Part shown: positions 1 through 8,390 of the stretch, piece after piece
Layout: every line of letters begins with the position of its first letter
How positions within the stretch are numbered: the first letter of the stretch is position 1
Origin: Croceicoccus sp. YJ47
Lineage (GTDB): Bacteria > Pseudomonadota > Alphaproteobacteria > Sphingomonadales > Sphingomonadaceae
Direction: 5' to 3'
NCBI RefSeq assembly: GCF_016745095.1
Contig: NZ_CP067087.1
Coordinates: 3,026,501 to 3,090,500, forward strand
Length of the DNA stretch: 64,000 bases
Notes under the pieces: generated by a model
What the model was told of the DNA's origin: nothing
What the model saw: only the letters and a program-made list of their open reading frames with translations
The model's database searches: none
Position numbers and translations under genes: made by a program

Positions 1-491
1 GATCGGCCAGTCGGTGATCAACGTGACCTCGGGCGGGCGCAAGCGCTTGTCGACCTTCGTCGCAGGCGCATTCCTGCTGTTCCTACTGGTGGCGCTTGGA
101 CCCGTTGTCGGGCAGATCCCGATGCCCGCGCTTGTCGCCGTCATGATCATGGTGTCGATTGGCACATTCAGTTGGAACTCGATCCCCAACCTGAGACGTC
201 ATCCGCCGACGTCGTCGGTGGTCATGCTGGTAACCGTTGCTGTCGTCGTGCTGACCCACGATCTTGCGCAGGGTGTGCTGGCAGGTGTTTTGCTCTCGGG
301 CATCTTTTTTACGGGCAAAGTCCGGAGCATGTTCGCGGTTAGGCGGATCATGGCCGATGACGGCGCGACTGTGGTCTATCAGGTTCGCGGCGAGATTTTC
401 TTTGCTTCGGTAGACCGCTTTGTCCGCTCGTTCGAGGACGAGCAGGGGCGGTCGGTTACAATCGACGTAACACGCGCGCACTTCTGGGACA
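1..491 (+). pseudogene. SulP-family anion permease, 5' part of a gene split by an IS
   Basis: Partial SulP (SLC26) permease, an inner-membrane anion transporter of the sulfate/bicarbonate type. The frame is open from the window edge. It shows the end of the membrane domain (GQSVINVTSGG near the start, then several hydrophobic helices including a GQIPMPALVAVMIMVSIGTF segment), followed by the start of a cytoplasmic STAS domain. The frame breaks after HFWD at about 490, where an IS1182-type element sits. The rest of the STAS domain resumes in frame after the IS near 2066. The 5' end lies outside the window, the substrate cannot be told, and the gene is presumably inactive. Confidence 0.85.
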
Positions 492-507
492 GGTCGTGTA
501 AAAACGC
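491..507. repeat. IS1182 left terminal inverted repeat
   Basis: 17-bp end matching the reverse complement of 2042-2058 at 15 of 17 positions. The inner 12 bases are identical. Confidence 0.75.
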
Positions 508-562
508 GTTGGCAGACGAACGGCGCTGATTTTGGATTGGCGCGGAAGGTTTCCGTCCACCC

Positions 563-1999
563 TCAGGTCTGGATTGCGGCGATCATCGCCGGGACACCGA
601 GGATGGCGACCAGCCTTTTGAAGTTATAGGCCAGGATGTGGAGACTGGCTTCCGTTCTGACGTGTTTTAGCGTCTTCATTTGGAAGTGGGTCGAGCCCAT
701 CCAGGATTTCAGCGTGCCGAACGGATGCTCGACCGTCTGTCGGCGGATTCGCATCGCATCTGGCCTAAGATCGAGGCGACGCTCCATTGCCTCTACGACT
801 GCCTCATGCTCCCATCGTCTGACCCGCCGTTCCTTGCCGGTCGTGCATTGGTCATGGAGCGCGCAACTCTGGCAGTTCGAGCTCCAGTAGCTATGCATCG
901 TCAACCCGTCCTCGACCGAGGTGTAACGATAGATCAGATCTTCGCCGGCGGGGCATCGATAAACGTTTTCCTGCTCCAGGTAGACGAAGTCCGGTTTGCC
1001 GAAGCGGCCTTGTGCCTTTGACCCCGAGGTAAGCGGTCTGGGCACGAAGGCGGTGACGCCCATGCCCTCGCAGGTCCGGATATCCTCACCCTTGAAGTAA
1101 CCCTTGTCGGCAATGGCATCCAGAGCCTTCACGCCCATCGCATCCTTGGCTTTCGCCGCCATGGATGAGAGCTGTCCGCGATCATACCCAGTGTTCAAGA
1201 GCTCGTGCGCGACAATGAGGTGGTGCTCGGCATCGACGGCCGCTTGGAGATTGTAGCCGACGATGCTTGTGCCGCGGCCCGCGCTCGCCATGGCACGCGC
1301 GTCCGGATCGGTCAGCGACACCTGCTGGTCCGGTGCATTCCGGACTTCCTCTTCACGCGTTGCTAGGTCCCGCATCTGTGCACGCAACCGAGCGATCTTC
1401 TCCGTCAGTCGCTTTGCCTTCGGCTCGGCAATGTCGCTTTCTTCGCGGTCGGCACGATCAAGCGCGTCGAGATACCGGTCGATATTGTCCTGCACCTGCT
1501 TCATCCGCGAGGCGACTTTCGCTGCGGTGTAATTCTTGTCGCGGTTGTTAACCGCCTTCATCTTGCTGCCGTCGATCGCGACAACCGCGCGCGTAAACAG
1601 GCCCAATCGCCGGCACAGAACGATGAACTGGCTGCACACAGACTGGATCGCAGCGCTGTTTGCCTGGCGGAAGTTGGCGATCGTCTTGAAGTCGGGCGCC
1701 AATCGCCCCGTCAGCCACATCAACTCAATATTCCGCTGGGCTTCACGCTCGAGCCGCCGGCTCGACTGGACTCGGTTCAGATAGCCGTAGAGGTAAATCT
1801 TGAGCATCGTTGCAGGATGATAGGCGGGACGGCCCGTCTCAGCCGGCGTCATTCCGGCGAACTCCAGCGCCTTCAAATCGAGCGCATCAATGAAGGCCTC
1901 GATCGCCCGAACCGGGTTGTCTTCCGACACGTAATCATCGAGCGATGCTGGCAGCAAATAGTCCTGCCGACGGTCTTCCCCTTGGACGAAACGAGCCAT
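563..1999 (-). CDS. IS1182-family transposase
   Basis: DDE transposase of about 478 residues that cuts and moves the surrounding IS. The N-terminal DUF772-type region contains YHPATMLKIYLYGYLNR. A central catalytic core holds AIDGSKMKAVNN (first Asp) and ADKGYF (second Asp), and an EHPFGTLKSWMG segment carries the final Glu. A cysteine cluster (CQSCALHDQC) precedes the last catalytic segment, as is usual in this family. I chose the ATG giving MARFVQGEDR at 1999 rather than an upstream start at 2035, because MARF is the customary family start. Full length with no internal breaks, so probably active. Confidence 0.92.
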   Translation of the reverse strand: MARFVQGEDRRQDYLLPASLDDYVSEDNPVRAIEAFIDALDLKALEFAGMTPAETGRPAYHPATMLKIYLYGYLNRVQSSRRLEREAQRNIELMWLTGRLAPDFKTIANFRQANSAAIQSVCSQFIVLCRRLGLFTRAVVAIDGSKMKAVNNRDKNYTAAKVASRMKQVQDNIDRYLDALDRADREESDIAEPKAKRLTEKIARLRAQMRDLATREEEVRNAPDQQVSLTDPDARAMASAGRGTSIVGYNLQAAVDAEHHLIVAHELLNTGYDRGQLSSMAAKAKDAMGVKALDAIADKGYFKGEDIRTCEGMGVTAFVPRPLTSGSKAQGRFGKPDFVYLEQENVYRCPAGEDLIYRYTSVEDGLTMHSYWSSNCQSCALHDQCTTGKERRVRRWEHEAVVEAMERRLDLRPDAMRIRRQTVEHPFGTLKSWMGSTHFQMKTLKHVRTEASLHILAYNFKRLVAILGVPAMIAAIQT

Positions 2000-2041
2000 T
2001 CCAAAGCCTCCCGAAACGCGAGAGAACCATAGCATATTTTA

Positions 2042-2058
2042 GCGTTTTTACACAGCCT
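2042..2058. repeat. IS1182 right terminal inverted repeat
   Basis: Inverted copy of the 491-507 end (15 of 17 positions). It is followed by the second GGGACA flank at 2060-2065. Confidence 0.75.
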
Positions 2059-2065
2059 CGGGACA

Positions 2066-2223
2066 TCTCCGGCGTCGGCGCTATGGACAAGATCATAGGG
2101 CGGCTACGCCGTTCTGGCTCCTGCGTTGATGTCATCGGATACAATGAAGCCAGCGCCGATCTCGTTGACCGTTTCGCAATGCACGACAAAACCGGCTTCG
2201 AGCTAGGAGCTGTTCCACACTGA
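2066..2223 (+). pseudogene. SulP permease, 3' part (end of STAS domain)
   Basis: Continuation of the interrupted SulP gene. It resumes with ISGVGAMDKIIGRLRRSG, a typical STAS-domain helix, and ends GFELGAVPH followed by TGA. Together with the part before the IS it forms a plausible SulP C-terminus. Its last 20 bases overlap the 3' end of the convergent recombinase-operon gene (stop at 2203), so the junction with the recombinase module lies at or just before this stop codon and the native C-terminus may have been altered. Confidence 0.8.
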
Positions 2224-2670
2224 ACCAAGTGTGCCCTTCTGCGCGGATGGTTGGGCATGACCCCCATCCGTCCGCGCCAGTAAAGCGGCCAGTCGGCTTT
2301 CAGCTGCTCGGGCTCGATAGAGCAGCGTCAGGTTTTCGCTGGCCAGTGCCCGTCTTTCATCTCCATGTCGCCGCGCCTCGGCCCTAAGCCGAGACAACTC
2401 GTGCTCCAATTCCTCGAACCGTATCGCCAGGTCGCGGGCGGGTATCGGCCCGCCTGCGGCGGCTTCGATTTCATCGAGGATGTCGCGGTGGGTCGCGTAG
2501 AGTGGGTTGCGGCTGCGCCCGGCCTCGCGCGCAACCGACGCCGGCGTGATCCGTACAACTCGCCCGGCATGGTCGGCGTGGCGCCCTTCGCCGCGCACCA
2601 GCCTCGCCAGCGCCGCCCGATAACTCCTTGCTGCGGATTGCCCGCGTGGATCTGCATCAATCTTGCCCAT
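2203..2670 (-). CDS. TnpC-like coiled-coil accessory protein of the recombinase operon (DUF6262-like)
   Basis: Protein of about 155 residues, last gene of the recombinase operon. It has a basic N-terminal region (SYRAALARLVRG), a short putative HTH-like segment (ITPASVAREAGRSRNPLY) and a long charged helix from about residue 85 (FEELEHELSRLRAEARR) likely to form a coiled coil. This build and position match TnpC of Tn554, which influences orientation or efficiency of recombination; the assignment is by architecture only. The ATG at 2670 is chosen because GGAG lies 6 nt upstream. It overlaps the preceding recombinase by 14 nt, suggesting translational coupling. Confidence 0.7.
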   Translation of the reverse strand: MGKIDADPRGQSAARSYRAALARLVRGEGRHADHAGRVVRITPASVAREAGRSRNPLYATHRDILDEIEAAAGGPIPARDLAIRFEELEHELSRLRAEARRHGDERRALASENLTLLYRARAAESRLAALLARTDGGHAQPSAQKGTLGSVWNSS

Positions 2671-4492
2671 CGTCATCTCCGATTTGCGCGAGCACCCGCT
2701 CGCATTGTCCGATCGCCTCATTGAGCACGGCCGCCGTCATGGGATTGGCCTCCGGCAACAGCGCAGCATTGCGTCTCCGGCGATCCCGCCAGTAGGCTCC
2801 GTGCTTCGCTTCGATCACCATGTTGGCGCATGAGAGGCAGACCGCCGGCGCTCGTCCGGCGTCATTCGGTTGCAGTTCGCCGCCGCAGCGGGAGGTCTCC
2901 TGCTGGAACACGCACCAGCCATAGTCGCAGGCATGGATGCGAAGATCCGTCTCCTTGAGGATGAACGCAACATAGTCTCGGCGTAACTGTTCGCCCGCGC
3001 GGCCGCGGAACCGGGCGTTTCCGGCGACGATACGTTCGCCCATCTTGCCGCCGAGCCGTTTGGCGGCGAGCAGGCGGTCGAGGGCGGCTGCGGTTTCGGC
3101 GCGGGCTTCGTGGTCGATGAGGCCATGCAGGTCGAAGTCGTTGCCGACGTAGCCCCGCGCGGTCATGGCAACGGAAGCATGCTTGAAGTGCTCGGCCAGG
3201 CCCAGAAGCTGGGTACGGTCGCGCCTGGCAATAAACCGGGCAAAGGTCTTGCGGAACTGGTGCGTGCTGAACCTCCAGGGTTTCCCATCATGATCGGGGA
3301 TGCCGACATGCCGCGCAAAGTCATTGATGCGCCAGGCGATATGCATGTGCGTCACCGGCACGATTTGGCCATACTGCGTGTTCTTCACCAGGAACAGATC
3401 GTCGCGGCCCGAGGCTTCGCGCAGCGGCGCGCTCAGCTGCTCGAGCAGCTCCACCGCGCGCACGACCGGTGCCGGGGCAACCCAGCGCTCCCTACGGCCA
3501 TCGAGATCGTCGACAGTCTTGAACAGCCGGGACACGACATATGCCTGATTAACGCCGGTTCCGCCGATCGGGTGATGCTCGATTGCCCCTGTTTTCATTG
3601 ACAGGATTTCGCTGGGCCGCATCCCGACGAAGCCCGCGATCAAGATATAACAGGCCTCGACGAGGTGGACGGCGGCGTGCCGAACTGCATAGGCGCCATC
3701 GAGCCGCTCGCCCGATGGTCCGGCCAGCGATGCGAGCCTCAGCGCCGCTCTAACATGATCAGATGCCTGGCGCTTGCAGCGCCGCAGACCCTGCGCTCGC
3801 GCTTCGCGGCGGATCGCTTCGGCTGCGACGATCGTATCGCCATGCTCCTCGACCCACCGCAGGGCTTCGCTCAGGATTGCAACGGCCACGTCTTCGGGGA
3901 TGAACGGTATGACGCCCTGGGTCGCCCTGGTGTGGCCGGCGGCTTCATAAGTCGTTTCCAGCGGCAGCGGATCGACCAGTGGCGCATCGTTCAGCTTCTC
4001 TCGCTGACGATAGAGGTCTTTGATCACGAGCAGATAGTTGGTGATTGTGGCAGTTGAGATATTGCCTTTGCCCCCGCCGGCGCGAGCAGGACGACAGCGC
4101 AACCATTTGCAGAGTTGTTCGACCGAAGCTGGATCGATCCCGGCAAAGCGCGAGTGTCCCTCGCATGCCATCCATTCCAGCAGCGCGCGCAGCAACATTG
4201 CTTTGTGATGGATCGACGCCGGAGACGAGCGTTTGCGCCCTGATGGAGGATGATAGTGCATCGACCAGAGGAAGTGCTTGGCGGCGCGGACAAGCTGAAC
4301 ATGATCACTGTTCCCGATGCGCGTGTGCTCCGGCATGGCCAACGCCCAACTGAACCGCTTCTGATCCGCGCGGCGACCCGCAGTGCGGATATCGAGCCGC
4401 CATTCATCGTCGCCGAACCGGCTCCACGGGGAAAGCCGCGCATCCTCCCAGGATTGCGACGACTGCGTGAGTGGGTGGGGGTGCTGGTTCAT
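2657..4492 (-). CDS. Tyrosine recombinase C (TnpB-like, large)
   Basis: Site-specific tyrosine recombinase of about 611 residues. The catalytic set is visible: box-I Arg in GFVGMRPSEIL, box-II STHQFRKTF (HxxR), a further His in AEHFKHASVAMT, and nucleophile Tyr in ARGYVG. A cysteine-rich tail (CDYGWCVF, CGGEL, CLSCANM) probably binds zinc, as in large TnpB-type recombinases. The start is the ATG at 4492 that overlaps the stop of the previous recombinase (ATGA); a longer upstream reading has no family features. It probably acts with its two partner recombinases on the element ends. Confidence 0.85.
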   Translation of the reverse strand: MNQHPHPLTQSSQSWEDARLSPWSRFGDDEWRLDIRTAGRRADQKRFSWALAMPEHTRIGNSDHVQLVRAAKHFLWSMHYHPPSGRKRSSPASIHHKAMLLRALLEWMACEGHSRFAGIDPASVEQLCKWLRCRPARAGGGKGNISTATITNYLLVIKDLYRQREKLNDAPLVDPLPLETTYEAAGHTRATQGVIPFIPEDVAVAILSEALRWVEEHGDTIVAAEAIRREARAQGLRRCKRQASDHVRAALRLASLAGPSGERLDGAYAVRHAAVHLVEACYILIAGFVGMRPSEILSMKTGAIEHHPIGGTGVNQAYVVSRLFKTVDDLDGRRERWVAPAPVVRAVELLEQLSAPLREASGRDDLFLVKNTQYGQIVPVTHMHIAWRINDFARHVGIPDHDGKPWRFSTHQFRKTFARFIARRDRTQLLGLAEHFKHASVAMTARGYVGNDFDLHGLIDHEARAETAAALDRLLAAKRLGGKMGERIVAGNARFRGRAGEQLRRDYVAFILKETDLRIHACDYGWCVFQQETSRCGGELQPNDAGRAPAVCLSCANMVIEAKHGAYWRDRRRRNAALLPEANPMTAAVLNEAIGQCERVLAQIGDDDGQD

Positions 4493-6117
4493 TCGACTGG
4501 CGGCAGCTGCGGCAGTGACATCCTCGAAACTGCTTCGAGCATCGCCTCGCAGAACCGGGGCAGGATATCGCGCTCGAGGATTTCCAGCTTGGGTGCATAA
4601 AGCAGCCGCCAGCGTTCGGGAGCCATGGCGGCACGCGCGTCGGTGAGCGCTGCCCGCGTCGCCAGCAGGCGAACCAGCACGTCCTCGTTGAGCGGGATCA
4701 CGGCATTGGGGCAGGTGAAGCATCCGAGCCAGGCCGTACACAGCTCGCCCTTGCGCTGTCCTTCGGCAACGCCGGCAAGGGGATCGCTACAGATAAATCC
4801 GGCTGCGGTCGCGTGGCGCAGATCGGGAAGCACCTCCGTCCCGGGCGGGGATTCGACATCGCCCCGGACCATTTCCACAAACCGGGCTTGCAACCTGCCG
4901 ATTGCCAGCGCTTGCGCCTTTCGGACGCGGGGCCGGTCCACATAGCGCTGTGTCGTGTCTGGAGTAGCATGGTTGGCCAGCACCTGCGTCTTCAGGATGT
5001 CATGCCCGAGCCGCTCGTGCGCTAGTGTGAGCCCCGATGCGCGCAGCGCCGCCAGCGTCAGTTTGAGCGGCTTGCCATCGTCGCCCACCAGGCCATGGCG
5101 CATCACAAACCGCCGGGTAAGTTTCGTGGCCAGATAGCCGGGGATCACACCGACTCTGCGAGACCCGTGTATTCTCCCGGTGAGGAAGAGATAATTCTGG
5201 TCGCGGCGTGGCGTATGCGGCACCAGCCTTTCGGTCATAGCCAGAACCTGATCGATCAGCACGGGCACCGAGGAGCCTTTGTCGCGCAGGAAGCTGCGGC
5301 GCTGTTCGCGTCCGGCGCGCCCCTTGCGCCAACTGACGAGAACCCGGCCTTCAAGCAGCAGATGCTCGCTCAGGCAGTCGCGCCGCATCAGCCTGAGGGC
5401 CTCGGCATTTGCAAAGGTTTGCGCGCCGATGGCGATCATATAGGCAACGATCGTATCCGGCAGCGCAAACAGCCGCCCCGCGATTTCGCCCATGCCACCG
5501 TGGCGGATCATGGCGAAGTGGAGATGCCAGAGACCCGCGCCCTTTCTCAACATGTCGCCGACTTTGGGTGGCACGCCGCCGAACCGACCGTCGATCACCG
5601 CGAGCATGACCCCGATATCGTCGAGATCGAGCTTGGCGAGGTCGGGTTCGGAGACAATGGCCTTGCGATCGACCTGAGCCAGCGCAGCGCGGCCTTCCTC
5701 GAACAGTGCCCAGGCTGTTTCGATGTCCCGATGGGCCGCCGTGAGCACGCGTTCCATTTCATCGCGGCTCAGTGCCTCACGCTGGCGCGCTTCCGCATTC
5801 TTGCGGGGGAACGGATTGAACGGGATTTCGAGTTCGGGGTGAACCAGGTCGGGCCGGTTGCGCTTGAGCCAGGCCATGTGCTGCTTGATGATCGACCAGA
5901 CAGTATACCGTGACCCCTTGCTCCAGGGCCTCGTGCCGAGCCAAACGATAAACGCATTGAGACTGCCGCTATCGACGTCGTGCGTGGCTAAGATGGCGGA
6001 ATCGTATTCGGCAAGGAACGCAAACCAGAACTTCAGGGTACGGAACGCTGAGCCTCTGTTGGCCGGTTGTTTGGCAGCATAGTGATGCCGGAACGCGAGC
6101 GCCCACTCGGCAGCCAT
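4489..6117 (-). CDS. Tyrosine recombinase B (catalytically degenerate?)
   Basis: Recombinase-like protein of about 542 residues. The N-terminal SAM-like DNA-binding domain is followed by a catalytic-domain fold with LANHATPDTTQRYV, which keeps the Tyr nucleophile. The usual box-I Arg (RxxE) reads ANAE, the box-II HxxR reads AALR, and LGH reads ANH. By eye the box-I Arg and box-II His are therefore missing. A CxxC-type cluster (CTAWLGCFTC) near the C-terminus suggests zinc binding. The gene starts 3 nt after a 46-codon ORF and ends overlapping recombinase C. It may be a structural partner rather than a catalyst. Confidence 0.8.
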   Translation of the reverse strand: MAAEWALAFRHHYAAKQPANRGSAFRTLKFWFAFLAEYDSAILATHDVDSGSLNAFIVWLGTRPWSKGSRYTVWSIIKQHMAWLKRNRPDLVHPELEIPFNPFPRKNAEARQREALSRDEMERVLTAAHRDIETAWALFEEGRAALAQVDRKAIVSEPDLAKLDLDDIGVMLAVIDGRFGGVPPKVGDMLRKGAGLWHLHFAMIRHGGMGEIAGRLFALPDTIVAYMIAIGAQTFANAEALRLMRRDCLSEHLLLEGRVLVSWRKGRAGREQRRSFLRDKGSSVPVLIDQVLAMTERLVPHTPRRDQNYLFLTGRIHGSRRVGVIPGYLATKLTRRFVMRHGLVGDDGKPLKLTLAALRASGLTLAHERLGHDILKTQVLANHATPDTTQRYVDRPRVRKAQALAIGRLQARFVEMVRGDVESPPGTEVLPDLRHATAAGFICSDPLAGVAEGQRKGELCTAWLGCFTCPNAVIPLNEDVLVRLLATRAALTDARAAMAPERWRLLYAPKLEILERDILPRFCEAMLEAVSRMSLPQLPPVE

Positions 6118-6120
6118 CGT

Positions 6121-6261
6121 CTACTGATCGAAGATCGAGAAGTCGAACGCGCATTCGAGCTGGCCGTCGGCATCTACGACATTGACCAGCAATGCGCCCG
6201 GATTGCCGATCAGCGGCTTCGGCGATGGCTCGACCCGGTAGTCCTTTTGCCGACGCGGCAT
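6121..6261 (-). CDS. 46-residue ORF between recombinases A and B
   Basis: Short ORF whose ATG overlaps the stop of recombinase A (TAATG) and whose TAG lies 3 nt before the ATG of recombinase B, so it fills the gap exactly with coupled start and stop. It begins MPRRQKDYRVEPSPKPLIGN and ends CAFDFSIFDQ. I recognise no family. The perfect fit suggests it is translated, either as a peptide of its own or only to couple translation across the gap. Confidence 0.55.
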   Translation of the reverse strand: MPRRQKDYRVEPSPKPLIGNPGALLVNVVDADGQLECAFDFSIFDQ

Positions 6262-7394
6262 TACAGCAGCGCCGCATAGAGATCGTCGACCGAGGCCTCG
6301 ATTGCCGAGAGGTCGGTTTCGACAACGCGCAGGTATACCGCGGTGGTTGCCAGATCGGCGTGGCCGAGCAGCACCTGCAACGCGAGCAAGGGATTGAGTT
6401 CGGGATTGGCCCGGGCTTCGCGTTGCAGGAACCGCAGCATGGCGGCGGCGAAGGTATGTCGCAGCGCATGGAACGTCGCCGTCACACCCGCTGCCTCGGC
6501 GGCAGCCGTGAACATCGCGCCAACCCTGCGCGGTTTCATGGGCTGCCCCCGACAAGTCAGGAACAGAGCCTCGGGATCGCGATCTGCCCGTTTTGTCGCC
6601 GCACGACGGACGAGGACCGCCCGCTCTTCCCGCACATAGGCACGGGTACGATCGACCAGCGGGGCCGGTGGATATATTATTCGCGACCGCCCACCCTTGG
6701 TTTCGTCGATCTGCACCGGCACCATCGGTTCACTGCCGGCCCCTTTCAGATGACGCACGGTCAGGCCCGCCACTTCCATCCGACGGATTCCCGTAGTCAC
6801 TGCCCATTCAACGATCAGTCTGTCGCGTGCCGGCATTGCGGCCATGATGCGCCGGATCGCTTCCGGCGCGAGCGGGCGCGGCAACATCGGCATATGCCGC
6901 ACGGTAAGCTCGTTGGCCCGGATTTGACCGCCGGTGGCATCGACATGGGCCAGGAACGCCTGCGGGCGACTGCGCGACAACGCGATTTCCTGGCTTGCGA
7001 ACGGGACCTGCTTCATCAGTCCGGTCGCCACGCTCCAGCGGTAGAAACGCCCTATGGTCCTGAGCCGCCCGTTGATTGTACTGCGTGCCAGCGGTCTGCC
7101 GCTGTCGCCACGGGGCCGGAGCATCTGATCGCGATAGGCGGCCAGTTCGCCAGGACCGACCTCGTCCCAGGCCCAGCCATTGGCCTCTAGCGTCTGCCAC
7201 CAGTCGTAGAGAGCTTCAGCGTAGGTTCGCCAGGTCTGCGGGCTGCGGGTCCTGCCGCGCACCAAAGCAACGTGCATCAGCCATGCGCAGGCCGGTTCGA
7301 CGAGCCGCATCCGGGCGTCGAGCAGCATCGGGACATTCTCCACCGATGATCCGTCGGGCCGGAATGCAGGCGTCGAGAACAACAGCTGCGCCAT
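6261..7394 (-). CDS. Tyrosine recombinase A (integrase)
   Basis: Tyrosine recombinase of about 377 residues, first gene of the leftward operon. All catalytic positions are present: box-I Arg in TTGIRRMEVAGL, a Lys-containing beta-hairpin (TKGGRSRIIY), HALRHTF (HxxR), LLGHADLATT and Tyr in AVYLRV. The N-terminal core-binding domain spans roughly residues 45-150. The ATG at 7394 is preceded by GGGAG at suitable spacing. The A-B-C order with a small coiled-coil last gene matches Tn554-like or recombinase-in-trio modules, where the recombinases act together to insert and excise the element. Confidence 0.88.
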   Translation of the reverse strand: MAQLLFSTPAFRPDGSSVENVPMLLDARMRLVEPACAWLMHVALVRGRTRSPQTWRTYAEALYDWWQTLEANGWAWDEVGPGELAAYRDQMLRPRGDSGRPLARSTINGRLRTIGRFYRWSVATGLMKQVPFASQEIALSRSRPQAFLAHVDATGGQIRANELTVRHMPMLPRPLAPEAIRRIMAAMPARDRLIVEWAVTTGIRRMEVAGLTVRHLKGAGSEPMVPVQIDETKGGRSRIIYPPAPLVDRTRAYVREERAVLVRRAATKRADRDPEALFLTCRGQPMKPRRVGAMFTAAAEAAGVTATFHALRHTFAAAMLRFLQREARANPELNPLLALQVLLGHADLATTAVYLRVVETDLSAIEASVDDLYAALL

Positions 7395-7414
7395 ACCCAC
7401 TCCCAAGATTGCAA

Positions 7415-7450
7415 CCGGACAGGAAGGGCCCTCGGGCCCTCCCTGTCCGG
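7415..7450. repeat. 36-bp near-perfect palindrome upstream of the recombinase operon
   Basis: Arms CCGGACAGG and CCTGTCCGG enclose a second GC-rich inverted pair (AGGGCCC/GGGCCCT). The whole 36 bases read nearly the same on both strands. It lies about 20 bp upstream of recombinase A. It could be a recombinase binding/crossover site, an operator or a terminator-like hairpin; there is no T-run. Confidence 0.7.
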
Positions 7451-7477
7451 CAGAGAAGAGGGGGCTCGGATCATGTG

Positions 7478-7513
7478 TCCTGCTTGATTGGCAGAAGAGG
7501 ACAGAAAGGACAC
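7478..7513. repeat. Inverted repeat GTGTCCT...AGGACAC at the ardC junction
   Basis: GTGTCCT and AGGACAC form a spaced dyad immediately before the truncated ardC fragment. It is close to where the recombinase module must end, so it may be part of the element end or an operator. Confidence 0.4.
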
Positions 7514-7516
7514 GTT

Positions 7517-7861
7517 ATGGATGGGACCTACCACGAGCTGTCGCACTGGACCGGCCATGCCAGCCGCCTGGGGCGTGATCTCAAGAACCGCTTCGGCACG
7601 GCGGCCTATGCCGCCGAAGAACTGGTAGCGGAACTATCTAGCGCCATGCTCGGCGCTGAGCTGGGCCTGCCCGTCACACATCTCGACAGCCACGCGAGCT
7701 ACATCGAACATTGGCTCAAGCTTCTGAAGGATGACGATCGCGCCATCCTGACCGCTGCTGCTAAGGCTGAGGAGGCGTCGACCCTGCTGCTGAAGCTTGG
7801 CGGAAGGGTCACCCCTGACCAGATTGACGACGCGTCAGACGACGCTGCGCTCGCGGCCTGA
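7517..7861 (+). pseudogene. ardC: ArdC-like antirestriction protein, C-terminal fragment
   Basis: Only the C-terminal third of an ArdC-type protein (DUF1738 ssDNA-binding plus zincin-like metallopeptidase) remains. The fragment begins with YHELSHWTGH, which is the HExxH zinc site, followed by SRLGRDLKNRFG, YAAEELVAELSSAMLGAELG and SYIEHWLKLLKDD, all typical of the family. The N-terminal ssDNA-binding part is absent, apparently removed at the junction with the recombinase module. An AAAGGA sequence 6 nt before an in-frame ATG could still allow a 114-residue product, so a truncated peptidase domain may be made. ArdC protects incoming plasmid DNA from restriction. Confidence 0.8.
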
Positions 7862-7872
7862 GGGAGGATGTC

Positions 7873-8295
7873 ATGGGCCGATCGGTCAGCTTTCCCAGCG
7901 GCGCAATCGTCGCATTCACGGTTCTCGAGGTCGAAGCTGAAGACGACTGGGAATTCGAATACGAGTGGCTGCGCGAAGACCTGCGGGAGCGAGCGGCCCA
8001 AGCCTTCCCGTCGCTGATCCCGCATGACGGCTGGCGCGGCCGGGAAGACCGGATCCTCATGCGCAATGCCTATGCGGATTTCGGCGTGTCGGTCTATGGC
8101 GGGCTGGTTGCCGTCTGGATCGTCGAACGCGATGATGGGGCCTATTGGGACGCCGATTGGCGCACAGCCCGCTCACCGCGGGCACAGCGCTGGCTGTCAC
8201 AGATCGCATCCCGCTTCGATGCCGTGTTCGGTGACTACGATTGCCTCGGGCACATGTCGAACGGCGAGGGCGTCTACACCAAGCGCGCAGCTTGA
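7873..8295 (+). CDS. Conserved hypothetical protein (140 aa)
   Basis: An acidic soluble protein of 140 residues with an N-terminal beta-rich segment (VSFPSGAIVAFTVLEVE), a charged helix (WEFEYEWLREDLRERA) and a C-terminal YDCLGHMSNGEG. No signal peptide or membrane segment. It starts 11 nt after the ardC fragment behind a GAGGGAGG ribosome site, so it probably was co-transcribed with ardC. I do not recognise a functional domain; the context is the small-gene block common next to ssb on sphingomonad plasmids. Confidence 0.75.
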   Translation: MGRSVSFPSGAIVAFTVLEVEAEDDWEFEYEWLREDLRERAAQAFPSLIPHDGWRGREDRILMRNAYADFGVSVYGGLVAVWIVERDDGAYWDADWRTARSPRAQRWLSQIASRFDAVFGDYDCLGHMSNGEGVYTKRAA

Positions 8296-8390
8296 ACTCC
8301 GCGAGTTGGTCACGCTCAGAGCTTTGGGTTGCCATCCCTGACTGAGCTTTGCCGGCCGCTCATGGTCTGTCGCCATGCGAGAGAGGCCCT

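Larger units (their letters stand above)
492..2059 (-). mobile_element. IS1182-family insertion sequence
   Basis: A complete element of about 1.57 kb inserted in the STAS domain of the SulP gene. GGGACA stands on both sides (486-491 and 2060-2065) and looks like the target duplication; removing the element plus one copy restores the protein reading HFWD-ISGVGAMDK. The ends are imperfect inverted repeats sharing the 12-mer GTGTAAAAACGC (left 496-507, right complement 2042-2053). The element carries one transposase gene read leftward. The exact end could shift by one base because the outermost repeat positions are degenerate. Confidence 0.85.
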
